A DNA stretch of 64,000 bases from Nocardia rhizosphaerihabitans (GTDB lineage: Bacteria > Actinomycetota > Actinomycetes > Mycobacteriales > Mycobacteriaceae), in contig NZ_BMNE01000002.1 in NCBI RefSeq assembly GCF_014646295.1, forward strand, positions 807,440-871,439. Direction: 5' to 3'. A model generated the notes under the pieces. The model did not search any database, was not told where the DNA came from, and saw only the letters and a list, made by a program, of their open reading frames with translations. Positions 8,248 to 17,013 of this stretch are shown here, piece by piece. Both the position numbers and the translations under genes were made by a program. Position 1 is the stretch's first letter. Every line of letters begins with the position of its first letter.

Positions 8248-10044
8248 TCACGAGTAGATCTTGTCGACCTCGCCCGCGTACTGCTTCATGACGACGGCGC
8301 GCTTGAGCGACATCTTCGGGGTGAGCTCGCCACCCTCCTGGGTCCAGTCGACCGGGAGGATGCGGATCTTCTTGATCGCTTCGGCCTTGGAGACCTTCTT
8401 GTTGGTCTCGTCGACCGCGGCCTGCACCTCGGCGACCAGCGCCGGGTTCTCGATCAGGGTCTCGATCGCGGTGTCGGCGGCGACGCCGTTGCGGTCCTTC
8501 CAGCCCGGCAGCGCTTCCGGGTCCAGGGTGATCAGCGCGCCGATGAACGGCTGACCGTCACCGACGACCATGACCTGGCTGATCAGCGGGTGCGCGCGCA
8601 GGGAGTCCTCGAGCACGGCGGGGGAGACGTTCTTGCCGCCCGCGGTGACCAGGATTTCCTTCTTGCGGCCGGTGATGGTGACGAAGCCGTCGGCGTCGAT
8701 GGCGCCGAGGTCGCCGGTCTTGAACCAGCCGTCCTCGAACGCTTCCTCGGTGGCCTCGGCGTTGCCCCAGTAGCCGTTGAACACGACCGAACCCTTGAGC
8801 AGCAGCTCGCCGTCCTCGGCGATCTTGGCCGCGTGGCCCTGGATCGGGCGACCGACCGAGCCGACCCGGATGAACTGCGGGGTGTTGACGGTGAACGCGG
8901 CGGTGGTCTCGGTCAGGCCGTAGCCCTCGTAGATCGTCACGCCTGCGCCACGGAAGAAGTGGCCGAGGCGCGCGCCCAGCGGGCCGCCACCGGAGACCGC
9001 GGCCAGGCACTGCCCGCCGAGGGCCGCGCGCAGCTTGCTGTAGACCAGCTTGTCGAAGACGAAGTGCTTGAGCTTGAGCAGCAGGTCGGGGCCGCCCTTG
9101 GTCTCGAGCGCGGTGCTGTAGGCGATGGCGGTCTCGGCCGCGGCGTCGAAGATCTTGCCCTTGCCGCCGTCGTGCGCCTTCTGCTTGGCGGAGTTGAACA
9201 CCTTCTCGAACACACGCGGCACCGAGAGGATGAAGTCCGGCTTGAACTCACCGAACTGCTCGACCAGCGTGGTCCAGTCCGAGCTGTGCCGGATGGTCAC
9301 CTTGGAATCGAAGGCGATCAGCGCGACCGCGCGGGCGAACACGTGCGCCAGCGGCAGGAACAGCAGGGTCTTCTGGCCCTCGGAGACGAAGGCGGACAGC
9401 TCGATGCCGCCCGAACGCGACTCCGCCCACAGGTTCGCGTGGGTCAGCTGCACGCCCTTGGGGCGGCCGGTGGTGCCCGAGGTGTAGATCAGGGTGGCCG
9501 GGGAGGCCGCGCCGACCTGCTTGCGGCGGGTGTGCACGACCTCGTCGTCGAGATCGGCGCCGCGCTTGGTCAGCTCGTCGACCGCGCCCTTGTCGATCTG
9601 CAGGGTCTCGGCCAGCGCGGGCAGCGAACCGGCTTCGATCTCGTCGATCGTGGCGCGGTGCTTGTCGTTCTCGACGACCAGCAGCTTGGTCTCGGAGTCC
9701 TGCAGAATCCACTTGGCCTGCTCGGCGGCCGAGCTGTCGTAGATCGCGACGGTCACGCCACCGGCGGCCCAGATCGCGAAGTCCAGCAGCGTCCACTCGT
9801 AGCGGGTGGCCGCCATGATGGCGACGCGGTCGCCCAGCTCGATGCCCGAGGCGATCAGGCCCTTGGCGACGCCGGTGACGGCCTTCTCGAACTGCGCCGC
9901 CGTCACGTCGTTCCAGCCGCCGCTGCCGTTCGGGACGTTGAACAACACCGTGTTCGGCGTCTCCTTGCCGAAGCGGAAGACGTTGTCGGAATTGTTCGCA
10001 TCGTCCGGGATGGTGTAGGAAGCCGGAACTTCGAACTCTCGCAT
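8248..10044 (-). CDS. Long-chain fatty acyl-CoA (or acyl-AMP) ligase, FadD15-like
   Basis: A 598-residue member of the ANL adenylating superfamily. It activates a fatty acid with ATP and transfers it to CoA. Visible motifs are the phosphate loop LIYTSGTTGRPKG, YGLTET, the TGDLGA segment, and the hinge GRKKEILVTAGGKNV, followed by a C-terminal domain ending LTPKMSLKR with the catalytic-lysine region. Sequence and length closely recall M. tuberculosis FadD15. The ATG at 10044 gives MREFEVPASYTIP; the frame extends upstream but without family similarity. It lies 92 bases after the esterase gene on the same strand and may activate the acid that the esterase releases. Confidence 0.88.
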   Translation of the reverse strand: MREFEVPASYTIPDDANNSDNVFRFGKETPNTVLFNVPNGSGGWNDVTAAQFEKAVTGVAKGLIASGIELGDRVAIMAATRYEWTLLDFAIWAAGGVTVAIYDSSAAEQAKWILQDSETKLLVVENDKHRATIDEIEAGSLPALAETLQIDKGAVDELTKRGADLDDEVVHTRRKQVGAASPATLIYTSGTTGRPKGVQLTHANLWAESRSGGIELSAFVSEGQKTLLFLPLAHVFARAVALIAFDSKVTIRHSSDWTTLVEQFGEFKPDFILSVPRVFEKVFNSAKQKAHDGGKGKIFDAAAETAIAYSTALETKGGPDLLLKLKHFVFDKLVYSKLRAALGGQCLAAVSGGGPLGARLGHFFRGAGVTIYEGYGLTETTAAFTVNTPQFIRVGSVGRPIQGHAAKIAEDGELLLKGSVVFNGYWGNAEATEEAFEDGWFKTGDLGAIDADGFVTITGRKKEILVTAGGKNVSPAVLEDSLRAHPLISQVMVVGDGQPFIGALITLDPEALPGWKDRNGVAADTAIETLIENPALVAEVQAAVDETNKKVSKAEAIKKIRILPVDWTQEGGELTPKMSLKRAVVMKQYAGEVDKIYS

Positions 10045-10136
10045 CTGTGCCCTTCCAGTGGGTTCTACTCGCCAGTAATCTACGACACGTTCGCGCGGGT
10101 CGCGATATCGCCGCCCGAATTGCCCGTCACCAGGCC

Positions 10137-11090
10137 TTATCGTAAATCGTCGATCGATACCGGCTGAATTGCTTCTCGCAGGAATTCCGCGAGTTCGCTG
10201 AGTGCCAGCGCTGCCTCGGTGACCAGCGCGGCCTGCAGTTGCGCGACGTGCCAGAGGCCGCGGGTTTCGGTGAAGCGGACGTGCACACCCGCCCCACGCA
10301 GGGCTGAAACGAGCTGGCAGCACTGATCGTGCAACAGTTCGCTCACATCGGCCTGCACGTAGGTGGGAGGCAGGCCGAGCAGGTTTCCGGTGAGCGGGGC
10401 GTAACCCGCATCGGTTGCGGCGCCGTCGCCGAGGTAGTAGGCGGCGCAGGCTTGCGACCACGCCCGGTTGATCACCAGGTCGCGGGCTTTGGCAGGCACC
10501 TGGGTCGGGTCGACCCAGGGTGCGATGAGGCCGAGGGCGGCGGGCGTCATCTCGTGCCGTTCGATCAGCCGCTGGGCCAGTGCCAGCGCCAGGCCGCCGC
10601 CCGCCGAGTCACCGGCCAGACAGATCTGGTCGGGCCGGTAGCCGACGTTGTGCACCAGGTCCAGGAACGCGGCCTCGGCGTCGTCGAGGCCGGCCGGGAG
10701 CGGATGTTCGGGCGCGAGCCGGTAGTCCAGCGCGTAGACCGCGCACGAGGTCTCCTGCGCCAGGTGCGCCACCAGCGAGCGGTGCGTGGTCAGCGAGCCG
10801 ACCACATAACCGCCGCCGTGCAGGTACAGGATCGCGCCCGCGGCACGCTCCGGCGGGACCGCCCGGGTACGCGAACCCGGGATCGCGGTCTCCGCGATGA
10901 CCCGCTCGGCCGGGCGGCCCCCCAGCTGCAGGTGCTGCACGACGGAACCGTCGGGCACCAGCTGTATCAGGGAGACCGCGTCGAGCAGAGCGCGCTGCAC
11001 CGCCACCGGCAGCCGGGTGTTGAGCGTGACCCGGAAGACCGGGTCGAGCAGCACGCGGGCGATCGGCAGCGGAATCTTGAACTCGCGCAT
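10137..11090 (-). CDS. HSL-family esterase/lipase (alpha/beta hydrolase)
   Basis: A 317-residue carboxylesterase of the hormone-sensitive-lipase family. The oxyanion motif HGGG is at residues 91-94 and the nucleophile elbow GDSAGG at 160-165 (Ser162). A C-terminal LWHVAQ supplies a likely catalytic histidine. There is no signal peptide, so it is cytoplasmic. It starts 25 bases after the SDR gene and belongs to the monooxygenase-SDR-esterase unit. It may cleave the ester or lactone made by the monooxygenase. LipR of the mycobacterial mymA operon is a similar protein in a similar setting. Confidence 0.87.
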   Translation of the reverse strand: MREFKIPLPIARVLLDPVFRVTLNTRLPVAVQRALLDAVSLIQLVPDGSVVQHLQLGGRPAERVIAETAIPGSRTRAVPPERAAGAILYLHGGGYVVGSLTTHRSLVAHLAQETSCAVYALDYRLAPEHPLPAGLDDAEAAFLDLVHNVGYRPDQICLAGDSAGGGLALALAQRLIERHEMTPAALGLIAPWVDPTQVPAKARDLVINRAWSQACAAYYLGDGAATDAGYAPLTGNLLGLPPTYVQADVSELLHDQCCQLVSALRGAGVHVRFTETRGLWHVAQLQAALVTEAALALSELAEFLREAIQPVSIDDLR

Positions 11091-11114
11091 GGGGTTACCT
11101 GAATTCCGCTCGGG

Positions 11115-11948
11115 TCAGTGCGGCATGAAGCGGCCGTTGACCACGGCCGAGATCCGGTTGTAGCCCGAGGCGAGGAAGCGCACGCTCACGTCGAGCATCT
11201 TGGCCTCCCAGCCGATCAGCACGCGGGCGTGACCCTTGCGCACACCCTCGGTGATGGTCTGCGCGGCCATCTCCGGCGTGTGGATCGCCAGGTACTTGTC
11301 GAACAGCGAGGCGGCCTCGGCGCCATCCATGCCTTCGGCATAGGTGGCGTTGCGCGCGACGGCGGTCTTGATGCCGCCGGGATGCACACAGGTGACCTTG
11401 ACCGGCGCCTTGGAGATCCGCATCTCCTGGTAGAGCGCCTCGGTGAAGCCGCGGACCGCGAACTTGGCCGAGTTGTAGGCCGCCTGGCCGGGCACGGTGA
11501 CCAGGCCGAACAGCGAGGACACGTTGATCACGTGGCCGTCGCCGGACTCGATCAGCATCGGCAGGAACGCCTTGGTGCCGTTGACGACGCCCCAGAAGTC
11601 GACATCCATGATGCGTTCGATGTCTTTGAACTCGGTCTTGATGACATCACCGTGGTAGGCGATACCGGCGTTGTTGTAGATCTGGTGCACGACGCCGAAG
11701 TGCGCCTTCACCGAGTCGGCGTAGACGAGGAAGGACTCGCGCTCGGCGACGTTGAGCCGGTCGGACTTGACCTGCGCGCCCAGTCCCTCGACGATGCGCA
11801 CGGTCTCGGCAAGGCCCTCGGCGTCGATGTCGGACAGCGCCAGCTTGGCGCCACGACGGGCCAGGTTCTCGGCCAGCGCGCGGCCGATGCCGGACCCGGC
11901 GCCCGTGATCACACAGACTTTGTTCGTGAAGTAAGCATCATTGCTCAC
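11115..11948 (-). CDS. Short-chain dehydrogenase/reductase (SadH-like)
   Basis: A 277-residue classical SDR. It has the cofactor motif TGAGSGIG (15-22), NNAG (92-95), the catalytic YNSAK with Tyr158 and Lys162, and a C-terminal extension ending in a hydrophobic RFLASGYNRISAVV segment. The GTG start overlaps the stop of the monooxygenase gene by four bases (GTGA), so translation is coupled. In context it probably interconverts an alcohol and the ketone used by the monooxygenase. The substrate is inferred. Confidence 0.87.
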   Translation of the reverse strand: MSNDAYFTNKVCVITGAGSGIGRALAENLARRGAKLALSDIDAEGLAETVRIVEGLGAQVKSDRLNVAERESFLVYADSVKAHFGVVHQIYNNAGIAYHGDVIKTEFKDIERIMDVDFWGVVNGTKAFLPMLIESGDGHVINVSSLFGLVTVPGQAAYNSAKFAVRGFTEALYQEMRISKAPVKVTCVHPGGIKTAVARNATYAEGMDGAEAASLFDKYLAIHTPEMAAQTITEGVRKGHARVLIGWEAKMLDVSVRFLASGYNRISAVVNGRFMPH

Positions 11949-13486
11949 TGTGCTGCCACCACTTTCAGTTCGGTGTCGGTGTCGGTCGAAGTAGTCGTGT
12001 CGTAGGCCGCGACGTCGAAATTCTTGGTCAGCCTACGGAACTGGAAGGTGAAATCGGGCCACAGTGTGGTGTTGTTGCCGTGCTTGTCCAGGTACCAGCT
12101 GGCGCAGCCGCCGTTCATCCAGACGCTGTCGGCCATCTTCGCCTGCAGTTCGGTGTTGTACGCGCGCACGGCCTCGGGACGGACCTCGACGGTGCGCAGG
12201 TTCTGCCTATCGATGGTAGCCAGCGCATCGGCGACGTAGTTGATCTGCGATTCGATCATGTACACCATCGAGGTGTGGCCGAGGCCGACGTTGGGGCCGA
12301 GCAGGAAGAACATGTTCGGGAAGTTCTCGATGGCCGCGCCCTTGTAGCCGCGCTGGCCGACCTCGTCGAACTGCTCGGACAGGGTCTGCCCGGCGCGGCC
12401 GGTGATGGTCTCGAACGCGGGGGAGTCGGTGACGTGGAAGCCGGTGGCCACGATCAGCGCGTCGATCTCGCGCTCGGTGCCGTCCTTGGTGACGATCGAG
12501 CCCGCCTTGACCTCGGCGATGCCGTCGGTGACCACCTCGACATTGTCGCGGTCGATCGCCGGGTAGTAATCGTTGGAGATCAGCATGCGCTTGCACCCGA
12601 TGCGGTAGTTCGGGGTGACCTTGGCGCGCTTGACCGGGTCGCGGACCTCGGCCAGCAGCTTGCCGCGGGAGATGGTCTCGAAGATCTTCATCAGCGCGGG
12701 GTACTTGGCCAGGCCGACGACCTGGGTCTCGCGGGCCGCGTAGATGGCCGCGCGGGACAGTCGCTGCACGCCCGGAATGTACTTGAACGCCAGGCGTTCC
12801 GGCAGGAAGTACGGGCGGTCCATGCGCGGCAGCAGCCACGGCGCGGTGCGCTGGTACAGGTCGAGGTGGGCGACCTTGCTCGCGATGGCGGGCACGATCT
12901 GGATGGCCGAGGCGCCGGTGCCGATCACGGCGACCCGCTTGCCTGCGAGCTCGACGTCGTGGTCCCAGCGGGCCGAGTGGAAGATCTCGCCTTCGAACTC
13001 GTTGATGCCCTTGATGTCGGGCAGCGACGGCTCGCACAGGGCGCCGACCGCGGAGACCACGGTCTCGGCGGTGAAGTCGCCCTTGCTGGTGGTGATGTCC
13101 CAGCGGGCGGTCTCGGCGTTCCAGCGCATACCGAGCACGTCGCAGTCGAACAGGTGCTTGTCGAGGACGTCGTTCTGCTCGGCGACCTTGCGGATGTAAG
13201 CCTGGATCTCGCCCTGCTTGGAGAACGAGCGCGACCAATCCGGGTTCAGCGCGAACGAGTACGAGTACAGGTGCGAGGGCACGTCGCAGGCGGCACCGGG
13301 GTAGGTGTTGTCCCGCCAGGTGCCGCCGACATCGCTGCCGCGCTCGAGAACGAGGAAGTCATCGCGACCCTGCTGATGCAGCCGGATGGCCATACCGAGG
13401 CCCGCGAACCCGCTGCCGACGATGATCGTCTTGACATGGCGGGCGGCGCGGTTGCCGACGACTTTGTCTGTAACCTTGCGACTCAT
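11945..13486 (-). CDS. Baeyer-Villiger-type flavin monooxygenase
   Basis: A 513-residue class B flavoprotein monooxygenase. The FAD-binding GSGFAG is near residues 24-29, the BVMO fingerprint FxGxxxHxxxW is complete at 164-174, and the NADPH loop GTGASA is at 189-194. Such enzymes insert oxygen next to a ketone to give an ester or lactone. The gene is first in the minus-strand unit with the SDR and esterase, and divergent from a TetR regulator. The general layout recalls MymA of mycobacteria, although that operon is controlled by an AraC-type regulator. Confidence 0.88.
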   Translation of the reverse strand: MSRKVTDKVVGNRAARHVKTIIVGSGFAGLGMAIRLHQQGRDDFLVLERGSDVGGTWRDNTYPGAACDVPSHLYSYSFALNPDWSRSFSKQGEIQAYIRKVAEQNDVLDKHLFDCDVLGMRWNAETARWDITTSKGDFTAETVVSAVGALCEPSLPDIKGINEFEGEIFHSARWDHDVELAGKRVAVIGTGASAIQIVPAIASKVAHLDLYQRTAPWLLPRMDRPYFLPERLAFKYIPGVQRLSRAAIYAARETQVVGLAKYPALMKIFETISRGKLLAEVRDPVKRAKVTPNYRIGCKRMLISNDYYPAIDRDNVEVVTDGIAEVKAGSIVTKDGTEREIDALIVATGFHVTDSPAFETITGRAGQTLSEQFDEVGQRGYKGAAIENFPNMFFLLGPNVGLGHTSMVYMIESQINYVADALATIDRQNLRTVEVRPEAVRAYNTELQAKMADSVWMNGGCASWYLDKHGNNTTLWPDFTFQFRRLTKNFDVAAYDTTTSTDTDTELKVVAAQ

Positions 13487-13504
13487 GTAAGGCAGCTTAC
13501 GTTC

Positions 13505-13534
13505 CTATTGAGCCGGAGTCAACAGCTATTGAGC
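13505..13534. promoter_or_regulatory. Two CTATTGAGC direct repeats 21 bases apart in the TetR-monooxygenase promoter region
   Basis: Copies at 13505-13513 and 13526-13534 lie on the same face of the helix, two turns apart. A short TTGA/TCAA inverted repeat lies between and over them. They fill the 59-base gap between the divergent monooxygenase and TetR genes and are the best candidates for the TetR operator. Confidence 0.5.
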
Positions 13535-13545
13535 AGAGTTCAGTA

Positions 13546-14190
13546 GTGGCTAGGATGGTCGATGTGAGTATCAGGAGTACGGGAGAGACCAAGCGCGTCC
13601 GGCTCAGCCCAGAGGAGCGCCGGTTGCAGCTGATCACCCTCGGCGCCGAGATGCTGGCCGAGCGCCCGCTGGAGGACATCTCGGTCGACGACATCGCCAA
13701 ACAGGCGGGCATCTCGCGTGGGTTGCTGTTCCACTACTTCGCCTCCAAGCAGGAGTTCCACGAGGCGATCGCCCGGCACGTGAGCGCCGAGTTCTACACG
13801 GCTGTCATGCCCAACCGTGACCTGTCGTTGTTCGACATGCTGCGCGACTCGATCGAGCGTTTCGTCGACTACGCGACCGAGCACTCGGCGTCCTATCGCT
13901 CCGTGCTGCGCGGCCCCGCCAGTGTCACCCCCGACATGGTCAGCTACGTCAACGAAACCCGCGCCGCCATCGCCGATCTCATCGTCTCCGAACTCCCCTT
14001 GCCTCCCGACGACCCCGACCTGGCCCGCCTGACCCTGGCCATCCGCGGCTGGATCGCCTTCGTCGAGGAAACGATTATCACCTGGATGGCCGAAAAGCCC
14101 ATCACCCGTGAGCAATTGGTCGACCTGCTGGTCGAATCGCTTCCCGCACTGGCTCTCAGCCCCGCGCTGATCGCCGCGTTGCAGAGCTGA
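13546..14190 (+). CDS. TetR-family transcriptional regulator
   Basis: A TetR regulator of up to 214 residues. The N-terminal helix-turn-helix is complete (LEDISVDDIAKQAGISRGLLFHYF), followed by an all-helical ligand-binding domain. It is divergent from the monooxygenase operon, so it probably represses it and is relieved by a substrate or product. The start is uncertain: GTG 13546, ATG 13555 and GTG 13564 are all possible. Confidence 0.85.
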   Translation: MARMVDVSIRSTGETKRVRLSPEERRLQLITLGAEMLAERPLEDISVDDIAKQAGISRGLLFHYFASKQEFHEAIARHVSAEFYTAVMPNRDLSLFDMLRDSIERFVDYATEHSASYRSVLRGPASVTPDMVSYVNETRAAIADLIVSELPLPPDDPDLARLTLAIRGWIAFVEETIITWMAEKPITREQLVDLLVESLPALALSPALIAALQS

Positions 14191-14220
14191 GCCGCCGCTG
14201 TTCGGTTCTGTCGACCGCGA

Positions 14221-14805
14221 TCAGTCGGAGTTCTTGGGGCGGGCTCGGAAGTGGGCTCGTTCGCCCTGTTTGCCGAAGAGGCTGAGGAATTCGACGGGGT
14301 GGTCGTCGGCGGCACCGAACCAGTGGGGGATGTGGGTGTCGAATTCGGCGGCTTCGCCGGGGGTGAGGACGATGTCGTTGTCGCCGAGGATCAGGCGCAG
14401 GCGGCCGTTGAGGACGTAGAGCCATTCGTAGCCCTCGTGGACCTGGGGTTCGTCGGGGCGGTTGCGGGCGTTGGGGGCGATGATCATCTTGAAGGCTTGG
14501 ATGCCGCCCGCGCGTTTGGTCAGCGGTAGCATCGTCATGCCGTGGCGGGTGATCGGGCGCATGTGGATGCGTGGGTCGCCGGTGGGTGGGGCGTCGACGA
14601 GTTCGTCGAGGGTCACGCCGTGTGCCTTGGCCAAGGGGAGCAGTAGTTCGAGGGTGGGTTTGCGGTCGCCGGATTCCAGGCGCGACAGGGTGCTGACCGA
14701 GATGCCGGTCTCGGCCGACAGATCGGCCAGGGTGGTCCGGCGCTGTTTGCGCAGGGAGCGGAGCCGGGGGCCGACCGATCCCAGGGTCTCTTCGAGGTCG
14801 TCCAT
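14221..14805 (-). CDS. XRE-cupin transcriptional regulator
   Basis: A 194-residue two-domain regulator. An XRE helix-turn-helix at about 11-65 contains TLADLSAETGISVSTLSRLESG, and a cupin sensor at about 105-185 contains HEGYEWLYVLNGRLRLILGD. It is divergent from a thioredoxin-reductase-like gene, a common pairing in actinobacteria, and probably regulates it. TTGC and GCAA half-sites around seven bases at 14816-14830 lie between the two genes. The cupin ligand is unknown. Confidence 0.87.
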   Translation of the reverse strand: MDDLEETLGSVGPRLRSLRKQRRTTLADLSAETGISVSTLSRLESGDRKPTLELLLPLAKAHGVTLDELVDAPPTGDPRIHMRPITRHGMTMLPLTKRAGGIQAFKMIIAPNARNRPDEPQVHEGYEWLYVLNGRLRLILGDNDIVLTPGEAAEFDTHIPHWFGAADDHPVEFLSLFGKQGERAHFRARPKNSD

Positions 14806-14887
14806 GGTTACCAGTTTGCCATGTCAGCAAGAAATATTGCCACGTGTGCGGGTGTAGATGCACGGTGGTCGCCGAAGGAGGCTTCAG

Positions 14888-15949
14888 ATGACAGAGTTGA
14901 ACGACACCTACGACGTGGTGGTCCTCGGCGGCGGTGCGGCCGGGCTGAACGGGGCGCTCATGCTGGCCCGCTCGCGGCGCTCGGTCGCCGTGATCGACGG
15001 CGGGTCGCCGCGCAACGCACCGGCCGACGGTGTGCACGGTTTGCTGGCGCGGGAAGGGATGCCGCCGCTGGAACTGCTCGAGCGGGGTCGCGCCGAGGTG
15101 CGCGGTTACGGCGGGCATGTGGTGTCCGGTCAGGTGGTCGCGGTCGAGCGCAGATCGGGTGTGGAATCGCCAGCGAGCGTGGATGATTCGGCGACAGTCA
15201 CCGAAACCGAGACGTCGTCGGCGGTAGGGATCCCCGGCGGCGCAGGTCCCGAATTCCTGGTGACACTGGCCGACGGACGCGCGGTGGCGGCGCGCCGGAT
15301 TCTCGTCGCGACCGGCCTCGCCGACGAACTGCCCGAGGTCGCCGGCCTGCGCGAACGCTGGGGCAACGAGGTCCTGCACTGCCCCTACTGCCACGGCTGG
15401 GAGGTGCGCGACCAGCGCATCGGGATCCTGGCGACCGGCCCGATGTCGGTGCACCAGGCCCTGCTGTTCGGTCAGCTGAGCGACGACATCGTGTTCCTGA
15501 CCCACACGTCCGCCCCGCTGAGCACCGAGGACGCGGAAAAGCTTGCCGCCCGGGGCATTCGGATCGTCGACGGCGAGGTTGTCGAAGTATTGGCGACCGA
15601 CAAGCTCACCGGCGTCCGCCTGGCCGACGGCACGGTCGTCGACCGCGACGCCCTCGTCGTTGCCCCGCGCATGAACACCCGCGCCACCTTCCTCACCGAC
15701 CTCGGCCTGACCCCGGAACCGCACCCGTCCGGCATGGGCGACCACATCCCCGCCGACCCGGTCGGCCGCACCGCGGTCCCCGGCGTCTGGATCGCCGGCA
15801 ATGCCACCGACCCGTCGGCCCAGGTCGGCGCGGCCGCGGCGGCGGGAGCGATGGCCGGTGCGCAGCTCAACGCGGAACTCGTCATGGCTGATACCGGGCG
15901 CGCGGTCGCCGCACTCCGGACCGCCCAGGGCGCCGGCGTCTCCGCCTGA
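14888..15949 (+). CDS. Thioredoxin-reductase-like FAD/NAD(P) oxidoreductase
   Basis: A 353-residue flavoprotein of the low-molecular-weight thioredoxin reductase fold. It has the FAD motif GGGAAG (14-19), a redox-active CPYC (165-168) within HCPYCHGWE, and a C-terminal GVWIAGNATD FAD segment. An Asp/Ser/Thr-rich insertion at about 90-120 is unusual for the family. The ATG at 14888 is preceded by AAGGAGG. Its divergent neighbour is an XRE-cupin regulator. CPYC proteins of this type act on a disulfide partner or as ferredoxin-like reductases; the partner is not visible here. Confidence 0.83.
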   Translation: MTELNDTYDVVVLGGGAAGLNGALMLARSRRSVAVIDGGSPRNAPADGVHGLLAREGMPPLELLERGRAEVRGYGGHVVSGQVVAVERRSGVESPASVDDSATVTETETSSAVGIPGGAGPEFLVTLADGRAVAARRILVATGLADELPEVAGLRERWGNEVLHCPYCHGWEVRDQRIGILATGPMSVHQALLFGQLSDDIVFLTHTSAPLSTEDAEKLAARGIRIVDGEVVEVLATDKLTGVRLADGTVVDRDALVVAPRMNTRATFLTDLGLTPEPHPSGMGDHIPADPVGRTAVPGVWIAGNATDPSAQVGAAAAAGAMAGAQLNAELVMADTGRAVAALRTAQGAGVSA

Positions 15950-15953
15950 CCAT

Positions 15954-15986
15954 GTCCTCGGCGCCCGTTCGCCGGGCGCCGAGGAC
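15954..15986. terminator. Terminator hairpin after the thioredoxin-reductase-like gene
   Basis: Thirteen-base perfect arms (15954-15966 and 15974-15986) with a 7-base loop, five bases past the stop codon. There is no long T run, as usual for high-GC actinobacteria. Confidence 0.8.
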
Positions 15987-16046
15987 GCCCGGCATGCGAG
16001 GCTGAACATAGGTGCGTAAGGGGCGAACTGGCTGAGGAGGGCGCTC

Positions 16047-16343
16047 GTGAAGGATGGACGACCGTTTCGAGAGCTCGCTGTCGTCACCATGCACCTGAAC
16101 GGTGGATTCACCAAAGTTGTTCTCGGGCAGGCACACGGCGAGTTCGGTACTGCTTGGGACATCCCCACCGAAACCATTCCCGTTCACCTTCGAGCCATCG
16201 GAAGCCGGATGCTCCTCGTCGGTCGATTCCAAGTTCCCGAGGCCGGCGATTCCGGCGAAGACATCAGGCGAGCCCTGCGGCATCCAGAAGTCCTGGAGGT
16301 CGACGATCCGACCTGGGCGGGGGATCTGAAGGGTTCGGCGTAG
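16047..16343 (+). CDS. Small hypothetical protein, 98 residues
   Basis: A short soluble protein with no family that I recognise. The GTG at 16047 has GAGGAGG eight bases upstream, which supports real translation. The N-terminal half is hydrophobic and beta-like (ELAVVTMHLNGGFTKVVLGQ) and the C-terminal half is acidic. It lies between a terminator and a convergent TetR gene. Confidence 0.55.
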   Translation: MKDGRPFRELAVVTMHLNGGFTKVVLGQAHGEFGTAWDIPTETIPVHLRAIGSRMLLVGRFQVPEAGDSGEDIRRALRHPEVLEVDDPTWAGDLKGSA

Positions 16344-16374
16344 GTCGGTCCGCGCCGGTGAATCCTGTTCCTGC

Positions 16375-16929
16375 TCAGCGTGTTCGGGCCAGGGCTTCGT
16401 CGATCGCGGTGGTCAGCAGAGTGTGGGCGGCTTCGGCGGGGAGTTGGCCGAGAGCGACGTGCAGGGCCAGCCCGTCGAGGAGGGCCAGCAGAGTGTCGGC
16501 CGCGGTCACCGGGTCGGGGTGGTCGGGGAGCATGCCCGCGATGTGGTCGCGGAAGGCGCGGCCGTTGGTAGCCAGGGTTTCGGCGACCTGGGGGCGGACC
16601 GTGGCGAAGGCGAGGTAGCCGATCAGCGTGCGGGTGTCGGAGGCCGAGTCGGGGTCGGTGGGGAGTAACGCGGTCAGGATGTGGTGCAGGTCGGGGTCGG
16701 GGCCCGCGGCGGAGATGCGGGCTGCGATCCGGTCGGCGATGGCGCTCGCCGCGAACTCCATCATCGCGTCCTTGCTGGGGAAATAGTGCTGCACCTGGCC
16801 GGGGGAGACGCCTGCCTCGGCGGCGACATGGCGCAGGCTGATCGCCTCGAGGCCGTCGCGCGCGAGCAATCGCAGCACCGCCTCGCTGATCGTCGCCCGG
16901 CGTGAGTCGTGGTCCACCCGTTTCGGCAT
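16375..16929 (-). CDS. TetR-family transcriptional regulator
   Basis: A 184-residue TetR regulator. The helix-turn-helix reads LEAISLRHVAAEAGVSPGQVQHYF and is followed by KDAMMEFAA and a helical C-terminal domain. The BetI-like GQVQHYF turn differs from the other TetR genes here. It is divergent from a membrane protein gene across an 84-base gap that carries a repeated 15-mer, the probable operator. Confidence 0.87.
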   Translation of the reverse strand: MPKRVDHDSRRATISEAVLRLLARDGLEAISLRHVAAEAGVSPGQVQHYFPSKDAMMEFAASAIADRIAARISAAGPDPDLHHILTALLPTDPDSASDTRTLIGYLAFATVRPQVAETLATNGRAFRDHIAGMLPDHPDPVTAADTLLALLDGLALHVALGQLPAEAAHTLLTTAIDEALARTR

Positions 16930-16946
16930 CCGCCCATCTTTTCATG

Positions 16947-17000
16947 ATGCAGTTGTATTGCCATACCGGCCTCGCGCTCTTTACAATGCAGTTGTATTGC
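16947..17000. promoter_or_regulatory. Repeated 15-mer operator (two copies)
   Basis: ATGCAGTTGTATTGC occurs at 16947-16961 and again at 16986-17000, 39 bases apart on the same strand. In the second copy TACAA and TTGTA also form an inverted repeat around TGCAG. Both copies lie between the TetR gene and the divergent membrane protein gene, so they are probably the binding sites of that TetR. Confidence 0.65.
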
Positions 17001-17013
17001 GAAGGAGGGCATC

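Noticed and set aside
8176..10167. A 663-codon open frame opposite the acyl-CoA ligase
   Set aside because: Antisense shadow; the opposite strand has every ANL ligase motif.
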